A stretch of 64,000 nucleotides of DNA, from NCBI GenBank assembly GCA_002221725.1, contig NJFT01000004.1:410524-474523 (forward strand), read 5' to 3'. Below, in pieces: positions 37,732 through 48,936 of this stretch (positions are counted from its first letter, which is position 1; every line of letters begins with the position of its first letter). Below the pieces are notes generated by a model. That model was given only the letters and a program-made list of their open reading frames with translations. It searched no databases and was not told the origin of the DNA. Origin of the DNA: Scedosporium boydii (lineage: Eukaryota > Ascomycota > Sordariomycetes > Microascales > Microascaceae). Both the position numbers and the translations under genes were made by a program.

Positions 37732-38393
37732 GTCAGTGACTGGACCAACGGAGTGCAAAGGCGCCAACAACACCAGACCGGTTTTCTTGAGAGGAGGAAG
37801 AAAACCGGGGGGCACTGATCACGCAGATAAGCAGACTTACTCGGGAGCCTGGCCGTGAAGACACACTTAATATCCCCATTCCTACGGCTTGGAACTCATG
37901 TAAATAAGTATTGATTCCGTGCTTCTTACAGACCCCAATGTCGATAATGTCCTTCGTCCTTCTTCCAACTGTTTTCGCGGTTGGCAGGACCAATTTGATT
38001 AGAATATAGGAATGTATGGCATGGTTTGATGAGAGTCTTGTGTGTTTTAAAGCAGTCGTACCATCCTCATATGAATGTGTACCACGCCCATCTCAATTCG
38101 GAGCTGTTGAAGCTGAGCCGCGTGAACCTGGATTTTATACAACCACGCGACTTGGGTCCCCATCGACGCTTACCTAATGACAAGAACCTGTGGATCCACA
38201 AGATAACTTTTTTTTTCTTTTTTTTTTTTCCCTTTACCTGCCCGCATTGCCTCGATTTCTCAAAATTCCTAACGACCTTGCGCAATTGCGATACCTATCG
38301 CATGTCGCAGAAGAGGAATTGAGTTCCGCCAATATACATCTACTAGGTCCTACCGAGTTTTGGGTCGAGTCCGCATCGACGCGAGTTTGCTCC
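37732..38393. other. divergent promoter region, prolyl-tRNA synthetase / MAK21
   Basis: 662 bp between two start codons. Contains an interrupted T-run at 38,208-38,230. No gene recognised. Confidence 0.5.
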
Positions 38394-41260
38394 ATGGCAG
38401 CGATAAAACGGAAGTCGGGACCGGATGCGTCCAAGCATTCTTCCCAAAGTAAGAAGCGAAGACGCAGTGGTCTTAACTTCACTGCCGACGAAAGCAGCCC
38501 GCCAGCTCTTACCAGCGCTCTTACCGAAGGCCCACCCGGGGATATATCGAGGGATGCTCTCCTCAACGAGATTCGTGATCTGGGTGGGGATGAAGAGGAC
38601 TTACAACTTGTTCTGGACGCTCCATCCCAATCGGAGGACGAACACGAGGAGTCCGTTCCTCCACTTCCGAATAATTTTCATACTGAGCTGGCTGAGTTTG
38701 CTGGGAAGCTTGGGTTTTTGCAACCTGTACACGGCTCCCCGCCTGTCTCGAGCGTGGGCACCACCGTTGCAGAACCGCCTCTGGCTTCGGATCGCCCGTC
38801 TGCTCAGATTAAGGGCATTGTATGTGCTACACCTCTCGCCCGGATCCTACAGACGGCTCACTCTATTTCTAGGTGTTCGAACCGGTGGCTGAGTGGCACT
38901 CTGTTGGTCTACCAGATCTCCCGACTCCTCTCTCCGACGACGTATCGCCGCATGCGCAAGCCATCCAGTCTCTTAAAGAGCATGCGTGGTCACTATTAGA
39001 AAACGATGCGTCGATATATTCAAAGAGCTTTCTTGCGTCCTCGACACATAAATTTCTTTCCACAATCATGTCGTCCGGCACCATGAACGACAAAGTGTCT
39101 GCTTTAACCTTAGCAGTCCAGGAATCCCCCGTGCATAATGTGCGGGCGCTAGAGGCCCTCCTGAACCTAGCCTCCAAGAAAAGCCGCAGCCAGGCCATTA
39201 TTGCACTTGCTGCGATTGTCGATCTCATGGGACCTGGTCTCGTCTTGCCAGGGAATAGGAAGCTGGTGCAGTTTCATCATCAACCAGGACTCGTAGGGGT
39301 GCTGCAAAGGGATCGGATCTATACATGGAATCTTCCATCCAAGTTACCAGAAGGCGTGGCACCAGCGCATTTGATCTCTTGGGCTTACGAAGACTGGTTA
39401 AAGGCCGCGTACTTCAAGGTAGTCCAACTCCTCGAAGTCTGGTCGAGCGACGATATTGACTATTCTCGGACAAGGTCCCTTGACTTTGTGTTTGGCCTTC
39501 TTCGAGAGAAGCCTGAGCAGGAAGTTAATTTACTGCGGCTTCTAGTTAACAAGCTAGGCGACAGGGACCGGAAACTTTCTTCTCGCGCGTCTCACTTTCT
39601 TCTTCAGCTCCAAGGTATTCATCCTGGTATGAAAGATGTAATCATTCGTACGATAGAGCACGAAGTGATCCTGCGACCGGGGCAGCCGGTGAGGACTAGA
39701 TATTGCGCTGTGACCACACTCAACCAAACGATTTTGAGTAGCAAGGAGGCACACGTGTCAGCAAATCTATTGAGGATATTCTTCGATATGTTTACCTCTA
39801 TGCTCGGCAGCGGAGAAATATCTTCCCTTCAAGGCGAGTTGTCCACCAACACCGAACTGGCAAATTCGGAAGCGCTCGCCGAGAAGCTAGCTTCTGCGAT
39901 TCTTACTGGTATAAACCGCACGATCCCGTTTGTTGATGGGGATGAATCGACGTAAGTTCCCCGACACCGCAGCTACCCAATCTCATGAGACACGGCTAAG
40001 ACTAGGCAGCCTGGGAAAACATCTGGACACCCTCTTCAAGATCATGCATTCCTCAAATTTCAATACGAGCATCCAGGCGATGATGCTGATACAACAATTG
40101 ACGGCAGCTCGAAATCTTGCCGGGGATAGACTCTACCGCGTTCTGTACGAATCGCTCCTAGATCCGCGGCTGTGTACCTCCTCGAAGCAGGCAATGTATC
40201 TCAATTTAATCTTGAGAGCTTTGAGATCTGACGTTAACGTCAAGAGAGTGAAGGCGTTTGTGAAGAGACTTCTCCAGATACTAACACTCCATCAACCACC
40301 ATTCATATGCGGAGCTCTGTATGTTATTTCGGAGCTTCAATCTCTATTTCCGGGCATTGTCACTCTGATCGAAGAGCCGGAGGAACAGAGGGAGCAACCA
40401 GGCGAGGGTCCGAGTGCACGATATGATGGCCGGAAACGCGACCCGGAATATAGCAATGCCGACCACAGCTGCCTTTGGGATCTTGTGAGCAGCAGTCACA
40501 GCTGATCGATTTTGAGAGGTAAATCACGCTAACTAAAGTATAGGTGCCTATCTTGCGCCATTTCCACCCTGCTGTGCTGGTATATGCGTCCTCGGTCCTC
40601 AGATCCGTGAAAGCTCAGAAGCCGGATCTTGAAAGCCATAGCCTAATCCGGTTTCTTGATAAATTTGCTTACCGGAATCCCAAGGTCAAAGAAGTTACCC
40701 GAGGTGGCTCCATCATGCAGCCGCTACACTCTGCCAGCAGTGGATCAGATCTCTGGCTACGGAGCAAACGCACGTTGGTATCTAGCGACTTGGTGAATGA
40801 CGCCAGCTTTTGGTCGAAAAAGATAGAAGATGTTGCAGCTGAGGACGTCTTCTTCTATGAATACTTCAGTCAAATCGGGCGCCCCGACGGCGCCGTAAGC
40901 TCCCATCAAGAGGCCACATCCGGAGAGGGAGAAGACGAAGGCGAAGAGGATGAAGTGTGGAATGCCTTGGTGCCCGAGGAACCAGAGGATGATGTCTCCT
41001 TAGAGGACCTTGAGACTGCTTTCGCCGAGACGGATGATTCTGGCGATGATATGGATGGTTGGGATGCGAGTGGCCTCTCCAGTGAGCTGGATGAGGACGA
41101 AGAAGGGGATGCTGCTGATGCCGGCCAAGTCGGCAACGAAGGTGGCGATGGCGCAACAAGTGAGGGTACAAAGCGTGCAAGTCGGAGAAAGAGGCTTCGG
41201 GATCTTCCGACGTTCGCGTCTGCAGATGATTACGCGGATATCTTGGCCCAAGAAGAGTAG
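38394..41260 (+). CDS. MAK21: ribosome biogenesis protein MAK21/NOC1 (CBF domain)
   Basis: Exons 38394-38819, 38873-39951, 40010-40484 and 40544-41260 give 898 aa. The N-terminus is basic and acidic low complexity (SKKRRRSG, nuclear signal). The middle is helical-repeat-like (IIALAAIVDLMGPGLVLPGN, RDRKLSSRASHFLL). The CBF/Mak21 domain spans exons 3-4 (SSNFNTSIQAMMLIQQL, PPFICGALYVISELQSLFP, HFHPAVLVYASSVL, FLDKFAYRNPK). The tail is very acidic (about 41,000-41,110). NOC1/MAK21 acts with NOC2 in early 60S pre-ribosome assembly in the nucleolus. Introns are 53-59 nt, GT-AG, with ctaac/ctaag branch sites. The join at 39951/40010 uses a gcag acceptor to keep the frame into LGKHLDTLFK. Confidence 0.92.
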
Positions 41261-41653
41261 TTACAGGTCATTCCGAGCATACTCGGTTAACCATATTTGA
41301 CAATGAGACTACATCACAAAGAGGATCGTTTGTTGGGAGCTTCAATGTTTGGGTGCCACATAAGTAGAGAGATTTTATTTCACACGGCTTTTTTATTGGA
41401 ATGTCGGAGACCCACACTGGCGGGTTCGCTCTTCCATCGGACCTCGGGATTTTTCTCCCGTCCATGCAGCGCCTACGCTAATTGGAAAAGGAGCTGGTTC
41501 AAATGTTGTCGCCGTTATTCTTTTGAATTAAAAATCAATGATTATTACTTCGTACTCTCCTTCCTCTTGCATGTTTCGTGGAACGTATCGAGTCACCCGC
41601 CACTTGCCTCTCTCCCCTCGACGAAGCCGCCCCGTCGCGACCTAATAGCGCAA
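41261..41653. other. intergenic, MAK21 3' flank and thioesterase promoter
   Basis: About 390 bp. Reading frames continue through it but show no conservation. A small ATG at 41571 opens only 24 codons. Confidence 0.4.
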
Positions 41654-42696
41654 ATGCGCGTTCACGTTCGATTCCCGCGCTTGCCTGGCTCGGTGCCGAA
41701 TCTACAGTCGCCTCATTTGGGGTTGGCGAGGACGAGGTGGCCGTATCAGAAGCTCAATGTATCTCCTATACGAGGTAGGTAGCTTTCATGATTTTTCCTC
41801 TGCACGAGACAGCCAGTGTCTGGTTTCTATTGCCCCGGGATTCGTCGCTGATTTGTCACCACCTTTATCATAGTACGGCGGACGAGTTCAACGGCTAGCG
41901 CCTCTAGCAGACCATCTCGTTTCCGGACCGCGGCGTTCCTCGGTGTTGGCGGGCTTGCCTTCGCTACGGCTGGATTCCTCACAGCCATCTACTCTACTCT
42001 TCCTGCCAGCCTACTGGGGCTGAACTTTCTGTCGGACGAGGCGAGCCGATCTGCATACATCCCCACAGACGATCAGGCCCGCAGGGTTGACGAATACATC
42101 AATGCGCACCCTTTAACGAAGCGACTGCGCGAGACCCCCGGGATGATCGAATCCCGACCTCACATGAAGATGCCCGAAGCTTTCAAGCAGCAGAGTCTTA
42201 CGGCCGGTGTGTTGGCGGGGCCGGAGAAGATCGTGGTTCCACCTTACGCGTGGAAGGATGGCGAAGGAAAGTCGTTAGTTTCTATCGTCTACATTGGGAA
42301 AAATCTGTGTGGTCATCCAGAGCTCGTGCACGGCGGGCTCCTGGCGACGCTCCTTGACGAAGGCCTCGCTAGTTGTTGTTTTGCGGCATTGCCACACGAG
42401 ATCGGCGTTACGGCCAAGCTTGAAATCAACTACCGAAAGCCGGCACAGGCGGGCAACTATTTTGTGCTTTCAGCGCGCACAACAAAGGTTGACGGACGCA
42501 AAGCCTGGGTGGAGGGGCGCATCGAGACCCTTGTTCCAGATGGCCAGGCGCCAACAACGATCGCGGAAGCTAGCGCCCTTTTCGTATCTCCGAAGCATGC
42601 TTGGGTAAGTCACAAGTGTATCCAAACCTCTGGAGGTCTTTTCTCGCCTGTTGACGCGTTGATGTGATTTAGTTGATGCCCAAACTCCGCCCGTGA
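41654..42696 (+). CDS. mitochondrial hot-dog thioesterase family protein
   Basis: Exons 41654-41774, 41874-42604 and 42673-42696 give 291 aa. Residues 1-60 are Arg/Ser-rich without acids (presequence), followed by one hydrophobic helix (AAFLGVGGLAFATAGFLTAI), suggesting inner-membrane anchoring. The hot-dog domain (about 135-275) shows the typical GHPELVHGGLLATLLDEGLA helix motif and the strand KLEINYRKPAQAGNYFVLSA. Family members hydrolyse acyl-CoA or act on fatty-acyl thioesters; the substrate cannot be read from sequence. The small third exon (LMPKLRP) follows a canonical gtaagt intron. The start ATG was chosen because it alone joins in frame to exon 2 across the 99-nt intron. Confidence 0.85.
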
Positions 42697-43342
42697 GTGT
42701 CGAAACACCAATTTTCAACTTTCCAACACTCCGACAGAGGATCGAGAACATTGAACTCTCTGTGTTGCGGTGTAAAATATAAATTTTTGATAGAAATAGG
42801 CTTGATAGACTGGCGTCTTGGGCTGGCACGTTGCAGGATAGAAGCGACCCACTGTACATTCTAGAAGTCTTCTTAGATGTTGTCAGTTTATGCATTGTTG
42901 ACGCAATAGACTTTAACCGCAAACCGGCGCCTCGCTTTTACCCATCCAGTTGTACTCTGTACTGTTGTGACTTGCCCACGTCCCTTTTCCCATCAAATGT
43001 CGCAGTTACTGTTGTACTTCGTAGTCAAATCAGATGCGAAGAGCAGATGACTAAAACTTCTTGTCGGAGCACCGCGAGTCGAGTCCGAACAATTGAACCT
43101 GAAATGCGACTTCGGCGTGCTGGTTTCCATTGTTGGTGGGGTTGATGTTCCAGCAAGATCAAAATGCGTTGCAAATCTCTAATGTATTAAATCTGCCGGT
43201 CAAATCTACCCGCCACAGCAACAGAAAAAATAAAAAATAATAAAAATAATAAATATTAGAGAAGGAAAGAAAACCGTGAAGGGTGCATGATCACCAGCAT
43301 AATCGGTATCTAGAAGTCCCCTTTCGCAGTGCTGGGATCGAG
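42697..43342. other. intergenic
   Basis: About 650 bp without recognisable features apart from an A/T-rich stretch at 43,226-43,258 (aaaataataaaaataataaa). Confidence 0.5.
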
Positions 43343-44065
43343 ATGGCTACGTGAGTCTTTTATGGTGTCCCTCAGCCTCCTTTGCTATTTCCCCATGGAT
43401 CTTTTTGGCCCGTTTCGTTGACATCCAACATCCATGGATCTAGGAACATTACCTGGCATCCCTCGCTTTCGAGGAAAGAGCGCTTTTCCCTCAGGGGACA
43501 GAAGGGGTTCACGATATGGCTGACGGGCCTTTCGGCCTCAGGAAAGTCTACCGTGGCCACTGCACTCGAGCAACATCTCCTGCACCTCGGACTCGCCGCG
43601 TATCGTTTGGACGGAGATAACGTACGGTTTGGCCTCAACAAAGATTTGGGCTTTTCTGAAAAGGACCGAAATGAAAATATCAGACGAATCGGAGAAGTCG
43701 CCAAACTGTTTGCTGACTCGGCAACTATTGCTATAACATCGTTTATCTCGCCCTATCGCGCCGATCGCCAGGTTGCTCGAGACCTCCATAGCCAGGCCAA
43801 TGACGTTGACGGGGAAGCCATCCCGTTCGTCGAAGTCTACGTCGATGTGCCAATCGAGGTTGCAGAGAAACGAGACCCGAAGGGCCTCTACAAGAAGGCA
43901 AGGGCTGGACAAATCAAGGATTTCACCGGCATATCTGCACCATATGAGGAGCCACAAGACCCGGAGATTCATATCCGCACGGATCAGAAGAGTGTCGAAG
44001 AATGCGTTGCAGACATCGTTGAATGGTTAAACGCTAAGGGCCTAGTTGAAAAAACAGTCGCATAA
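43343..44065 (+). CDS. MET14: adenylylsulfate (APS) kinase
   Basis: A tiny first exon (43343-43350, ATGGCTAC), a 93-nt intron and exon 43444-44065 give 209 aa, normal for the family. The junction restores the conserved start [12 protein letters not shown]-loop GLSASGKST (residues about 31-39), [30 protein letters not shown], the FISPYRADR active-site segment, and [20 protein letters not shown] near the C-terminus. It phosphorylates adenosine 5'-phosphosulfate to PAPS in sulfate assimilation (sD in Aspergillus). Convergent with the V-ATPase gene, 231 bp between stops. Confidence 0.95.
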
Positions 44066-44296
44066 TGGCACAAGAACCTGTTTTCTAACAAACAACCAGA
44101 ATCCTATCCCAAGTTATCCGTGCGGCCTCCGATCGCTAGGCGAAGCTTGCTATCGGTGAAGTTTGCTAAGTTGAGCTGTATCACAATTTCTCAAAATATA
44201 TCCCGATGTCTGGCATAATGGGGCCTGGGTCTTTGTCTGTTGTAGCTCATAGAAAAGAAAAGAGAAAAAAAAACATGCTGGCGATAAAAAGGCTTC

Positions 44297-45771
44297 TTAT
44301 GGGACCTCAAGCTCGAAGTAGACGTAGGCGGTGTAGTCGCTTGCAGCGGAACCGAGCCCTGCAGCAGCTATCTCGGAGGCCAAGGCGGTGTCATCCGCCA
44401 CGTTACCTCGCTTATCCCTTCGGACGGCGTTTCCACCGAGGTATGAGTAATGGGAGTCGAGCGTTGTCTTCACCTTTTTGGAGGCCTTCGGTGTGGTCTG
44501 GATCTCTGGTCGTCAGCTTGTTTTGCCAGGTTTCTTGTCACGAAAAGGGCAGCATTGCAGGGTCAGACTTGCCTTGATAAGGCTTGTGACATAGTCGAGG
44601 GGCAAGCCATATCGAAGGACCGCCTCCACGAAAACGCGCAAGACCAGAATATGTAGCCAAATTTGCACAGACTCACTCCAGCCGGTGACAGCCATGCGCA
44701 TAGCTTCGGCCCACGCTCTTTTTTCTTCCTGCGCGACACGGTCGAGCTCCCGCTGTTCCTCCTCTTTCCCGCCCTCAATGTATCGGTATTGGCGAGGAAT
44801 CCACTTATGTTCGCGGCACTTTTGCAAAAACTCGGCGCTGGCCTTCCGAAACGTAACGACAGTGAAGAGAACAAACTCATCATCCTGGGCTACCTGAAGT
44901 GCTGACCTGGGCACGACAAACTGGGCTAGAGTCTCGTAGCCTCGCAAAAAGTCCTTCTTGCCAATCTTTGGTACGGCAACTAGGTGGCTTTCAAGGTATT
45001 CGGAGCCTTGGACAAGAGTAGCAGGATCTACCACCGAAGAGAGAGATTTTGTTGACAGGTTACCACTGTAGTCCAGCCGTTATTAGAGGGCGTACCTTGA
45101 GAGGAGGGCTACGGAGGTGGTGAGGGAAACGTAACTCACTTTCTCTGTCTCTCAAGCGATGCCAAGCTGGTCTTTACCGACGTGTATTGATTGATCTTGG
45201 TCTTGATATCGTTATCTAGAGAACCAAGTTCCTGCAGCCGGCTGTTAGATTACGCGAGACCGGGAGATGGCCAGAGTGGCGTTTGGTGAGTGCGGGTTGG
45301 GGAGTCTTTGCGCGCCTTTTGAAGCATGCTAACAAGTTCGCTTAGAGGCTTATCTGGTCGGTAAAGAACCGTGTTCCAGGAGAAATCGGCGATGTACTGA
45401 TCTGTTGATTCTGTGCTAGGGATGTTGGAGGTTAATCCGAGTTTGGTGCCCGTTAGAGAGTAATTTGAACATTACTGACTCTCATTTACTTTCTTATGCT
45501 GTACAATCTTCCCTTCATCGCCACCTAGGAGAGACTTAAGAGAGTCGGCTACTTTGGATACTACACCGGCACAGGTAGAATCCATTTTCGCCAGGTCGTC
45601 TGCTTGTTGCACTAACGCGTCCAGTGTGCCGATCTTAAAGCTAGGAATGCGATAGGGGATAACGGTACCGAGGTCAGAAACGATTGATCGCAACGTGGCC
45701 AAAGCATCGTTCCTGTCCGAGGAGTCGAACGCTTCGAGGGGCAAGGAGAGGAGACTGTATCTAATCGCCAT
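44297..45771 (-). CDS. VMA5: V-type proton ATPase subunit C (VMA5)
   Basis: Exons 45480-45771, 45316-45410, 45140-45231, 44573-45065 and 44297-44497 give 390 aa, as in yeast. Conserved blocks: YSLLSLPLEAFDSS, IPSFKIGTLDALVQQADDLA, DQYIADFSWNTVLYRPDKPL, GNLSTKSLSSVVDP, FVVPRSALQVAQDDEFVLFT, LRVFVEAVLRYGLP, SHYSYLGGNAVRRDKRGN and YTAYVYFELE. Subunit C links the V1 and V0 sectors of the vacuolar proton pump. Two of the four introns need GC donors: 45232-45315 (AAG|gcgcgc) and 44498-44572 (AAG|gcaagt); no GT alternative keeps the conserved protein. Intron 1 uses gtcagt. The start MAIRY is the only ATG near the conserved N-terminus. Confidence 0.93.
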
Positions 45772-47037
45772 GGTTCAATGTTCGTTTGACATCCTGGAAA
45801 CACTGCGGTCAATATTATTAAAGTGAAGTTGGCTGCCTGAAAGAAAGGCGCAGATAGGGGAAGGGAAGAGCCCAATGCTGCACATTAGGAGAAAAGGAGG
45901 ACAAACTAATGAAGGGTCAAATTCGTGGATAGAAATCCTGCTGCCTCGAGAAGCTTGCAAGGCGGGGCGATCAATGTCCGGGGCAAGCTGTTGTCTCTAT
46001 CTCGGGTTGCTGAGCTTTGGGACAACCCCGGTTTATCCACCAGGATCAAAGCTGAAGGAAGGCGGTTTGTACCACACTAAGGTCTCAAGAGGTGGGATCA
46101 ACAACAGACCGTTGGAAACAAATGAAGAGGAAATGAATGATGCTACTCGTCTTGCATCTTCTCAGTGTTGTCTGGAGCTTTGCTAGTGGTACAGCCATGG
46201 TGGGGGAGAACTAACTCCAAGTCACCAAGACCTTACCTCATCTTGCCCAGCATGATTAGTCAGTTGTGCCCATCACTTGGCAGCACATGTCACAAGTTTA
46301 GATGACACGGTCAGAGCTGCCAAGGCACCTCAGTATTTCTGGAAAGCTCTGATGACATCATGATAGTTGGTGTCTGGGTGATGTCGTCAACAGTACTCTG
46401 ACTGAGCTTCACTTGATACCTCTCAGGCCTTCCTTCCATTTCATTGATAATTCATTGATAGTGCTAAAAGAGGCGCTTCACTCACTCACGAAAAGAAAAA
46501 ATTTCGGGGTCATCTGAGATGTATTTGCCCTAGCTACCTGGCCTTCATTTGAGCTCAGTTGGTTACCCGTCCACGATGAATAGAACTATTTACATACATA
46601 TCTTTATATGAGAGTGTGTCCCCTGATTCTTTGGAGGGTAAAGCTGGAATCTCGAGATGCGATCAGAGTTTGAGGAGCGTCTTACGGAGAGCATCAGTCT
46701 ATTAATTAGGATACTACAAAGGTCCCTAGGGACCTAACTGCAGGAGCTTCGCTGAAGGCGTCCACAGCCAGAGCAAACTACTCACAAGTAACAAGTGAGG
46801 ACAGGAAGTGTGAATGAAATATAAAATTTTATTTCCCAACCACCCTCAGGCGGATTATTTGTGCGGTATCTATCCCAGAATGCTCCATTTGTGCGCCCAT
46901 TAATGAATATGACCAAACCCCAAATGATTATAATAAGCCTTAACAAGCCAACCAAACCAAACCAACGTCCTCACTATCCGTTATCCATACATTGCTCAAC
47001 AAAAGAGATGAAATATATATATATATATATATATATC

Positions 47038-47070
<33 letters not shown>

Positions 47071-47280
47071 TGTGTGTGTGTATGCGTGTGTGACAAAGAG
47101 AGAGCTCGTGTGCGTGTGCATGTGTGCATGTGTATATATGTGCACGTGCAAGAGAAAAAGTCCATGTGAATGGCAGCGTCAGAGCAGAGGAGAAAGACGA
47201 CGTTTTATGGCGTGAATATATGTGCAGGAAGTGGAAAAGTATAAACAAATGAAAATATGCAGTTTCTTCCCTGGAACTGC
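45772..47280. other. intergenic, 1.5 kb
   Basis: Upstream of VMA5 and downstream of the F-box gene. No gene recognised. Around 46,250-46,440 several related words (gatgacat, cagagc, catcac) occur but no clear array. Contains the compound microsatellite listed separately. Confidence 0.45.
47015..47150. repeat. compound microsatellite (AT)n-(GA)n-(TG)n
   Basis: atat run at about 47,010-47,036, gaga run at about 47,038-47,064, then tg/gtgtgc-rich sequence to about 47,150. It creates spurious low-complexity frames on both strands. Lies about 130 bp beyond the F-box stop codon. Confidence 0.9.
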
Positions 47281-48936
47281 TTAGAGAAGAGGATCGACCA
47301 TCCCACTATCACCGATATCGCTCTCGAAAGCCTCGGCTGGTGGACGAAGTGAGTCTGGCGCATTGCGACCATACCACCATTCATCCTCCTCCTCCAGGCC
47401 GTCTTCGCGAATGAGTTCAAGCATGACCTGGGCATTACGCAAGATATCTTGCGACCGCTGAACAATTTTCCTGTCAAGAATCAATGTTTCAGCGGTCAAC
47501 AACCATATATGCTGCAAGGTCGGCAAATCGGGTAATAGTTGTCGAGCATGGTCCGGAGTCAGCGAGGCCATGGGCATACCCGCTGCTAGGCTGGTGCCGA
47601 AAACGAAGTTCGTCGGGTTTATTAGAGCGGGATCAAGCGGCGGGAGGGGCGGGTTATTGGTATGCCGTATAGCACTGTTCTTTAGCGCAGCCATAGACTT
47701 CTTCCGGCCGATGCCCATAATTGATCGCTTAGGCTTCGTGGGAGGTTCAGGAGTCAAGGCCACGGAGGAGTACCAATGGTCGACGGCACCCCGGCGGGAG
47801 TTGTATCCTCCGATCTCCCAAAACCGCTCCACTTGCCTCAGCCCACCTAGGCAGAGAATGGCGGCATGGACTTCATCTGGGGGCTTTTCTCTCAGATAGC
47901 CACGAAGAGATCGTTCAACTCGACCGGCGTATGAAGGGGGCCGTAGTTGGCGACAGAATGACGAAATGACGAGTGGGAATACTTGATGGACTCGTAGCAG
48001 CGTTTTATCGTCGTACATGTTCATGATTTTAACTTCGATGGGGTTGAGGGTGTACGGTGTATGTCGCAGGCCGTAACCGCCATGTTCCGCAATGTGCTCC
48101 AGGTGCAGCTTCCGGTACATCTCAAAGAAGTGGAAAATTGTGAATAACAATGGTATCAAGCGCCGTCGCATTCGCTCCTGCTGCGGGGCAAAGTCTAGTT
48201 TTTGAGCCTTGGTCGTCCTGAGAAATATTTCTTTGGTTATCCATTCACACATTAAATGTGACAATTTCGCTGCGACATGAAGCCTATGCCAAAGGCCGCA
48301 GAGATAATAAAAATCCGCCTTGGATGGATCCGGGGCGGGATATAGTCGGACAGCATAAGCGGGTATATGATGATCCAGATGATATCTGACTATTGGCCCT
48401 TCGTTGAGTGTGATCAGTGTATGCCACGAACGGGAAACCCGCCGCAGGTTCAAAATATCGGAGAGAGGAAGTGAGTTGATGATTTGAATCTGAAGTTCGC
48501 TGGGTAACGAGCGGAAAAGATCGTCTAGGGGTAACCTGTTGAAGACGTTAGCCGATGCTGAATGATCTCCAGTGTCAATGCGTCACGATGCTTACCGTGC
48601 CGGTGTGGTTAAGTCGCCTGCTGACTTAGATGAATATGATGGCGATGTCGGTACGGGCGGAGTAGGTTTCGCGTGGAGGAGAGAGACTTTCGAGCGCAAT
48701 CCGAATAATCGGCTTCGCTCCGAGCGCTTGTGGTCCGGAGGACGAATGGCCGCAACTTCGCTCTCGCATGGTTTTGACGACGACCGCAGGGGCAAAATGA
48801 AGGTTGAAGACTGGATGGAGTGTGGCTGGGAGGGGCCAGGAAGAGACGAGGTCACCGTCTCGGGAGCATCGCCTAATTGATTAAGTTTACTAAAATATCG
48901 CTCCGAGGCGAATTCGGTGATGTGTGGGGGATCCAT
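47281..48936 (-). CDS. F-box protein
   Basis: Exons 48596-48936 and 47281-48535 (60-nt intron, gtaagc..cag) give 531 aa. Exon 1 is Ser/Pro-rich and disordered-looking. The F-box starts exon 2: LPLDDLFRSLPSELQIQIIN, then LPLSDILNLRRVSRSWHTL (about residues 115-155), the Skp1-binding module of SCF ubiquitin ligases. The remainder is fungal-specific, with Trp/Arg-rich blocks (SYAGRVERSLRGYLREKPPD, HWYSSVALTPEPPTKPKRSI) and an acidic end. The substrate is unknown. No LRR or WD repeats seen. Confidence 0.85.

Noticed and set aside
44206..44577. A plus-strand ORF of 123 codons rich in Arg
   Set aside because: It overlaps the last exon of the V-ATPase subunit C gene on the other strand and has no family resemblance.
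46861..47248. Open frames of about 100 codons on both strands rich in Ser/Leu, Arg/Glu or Val/Cys
   Set aside because: They are translations of the AT/GA/TG microsatellite.
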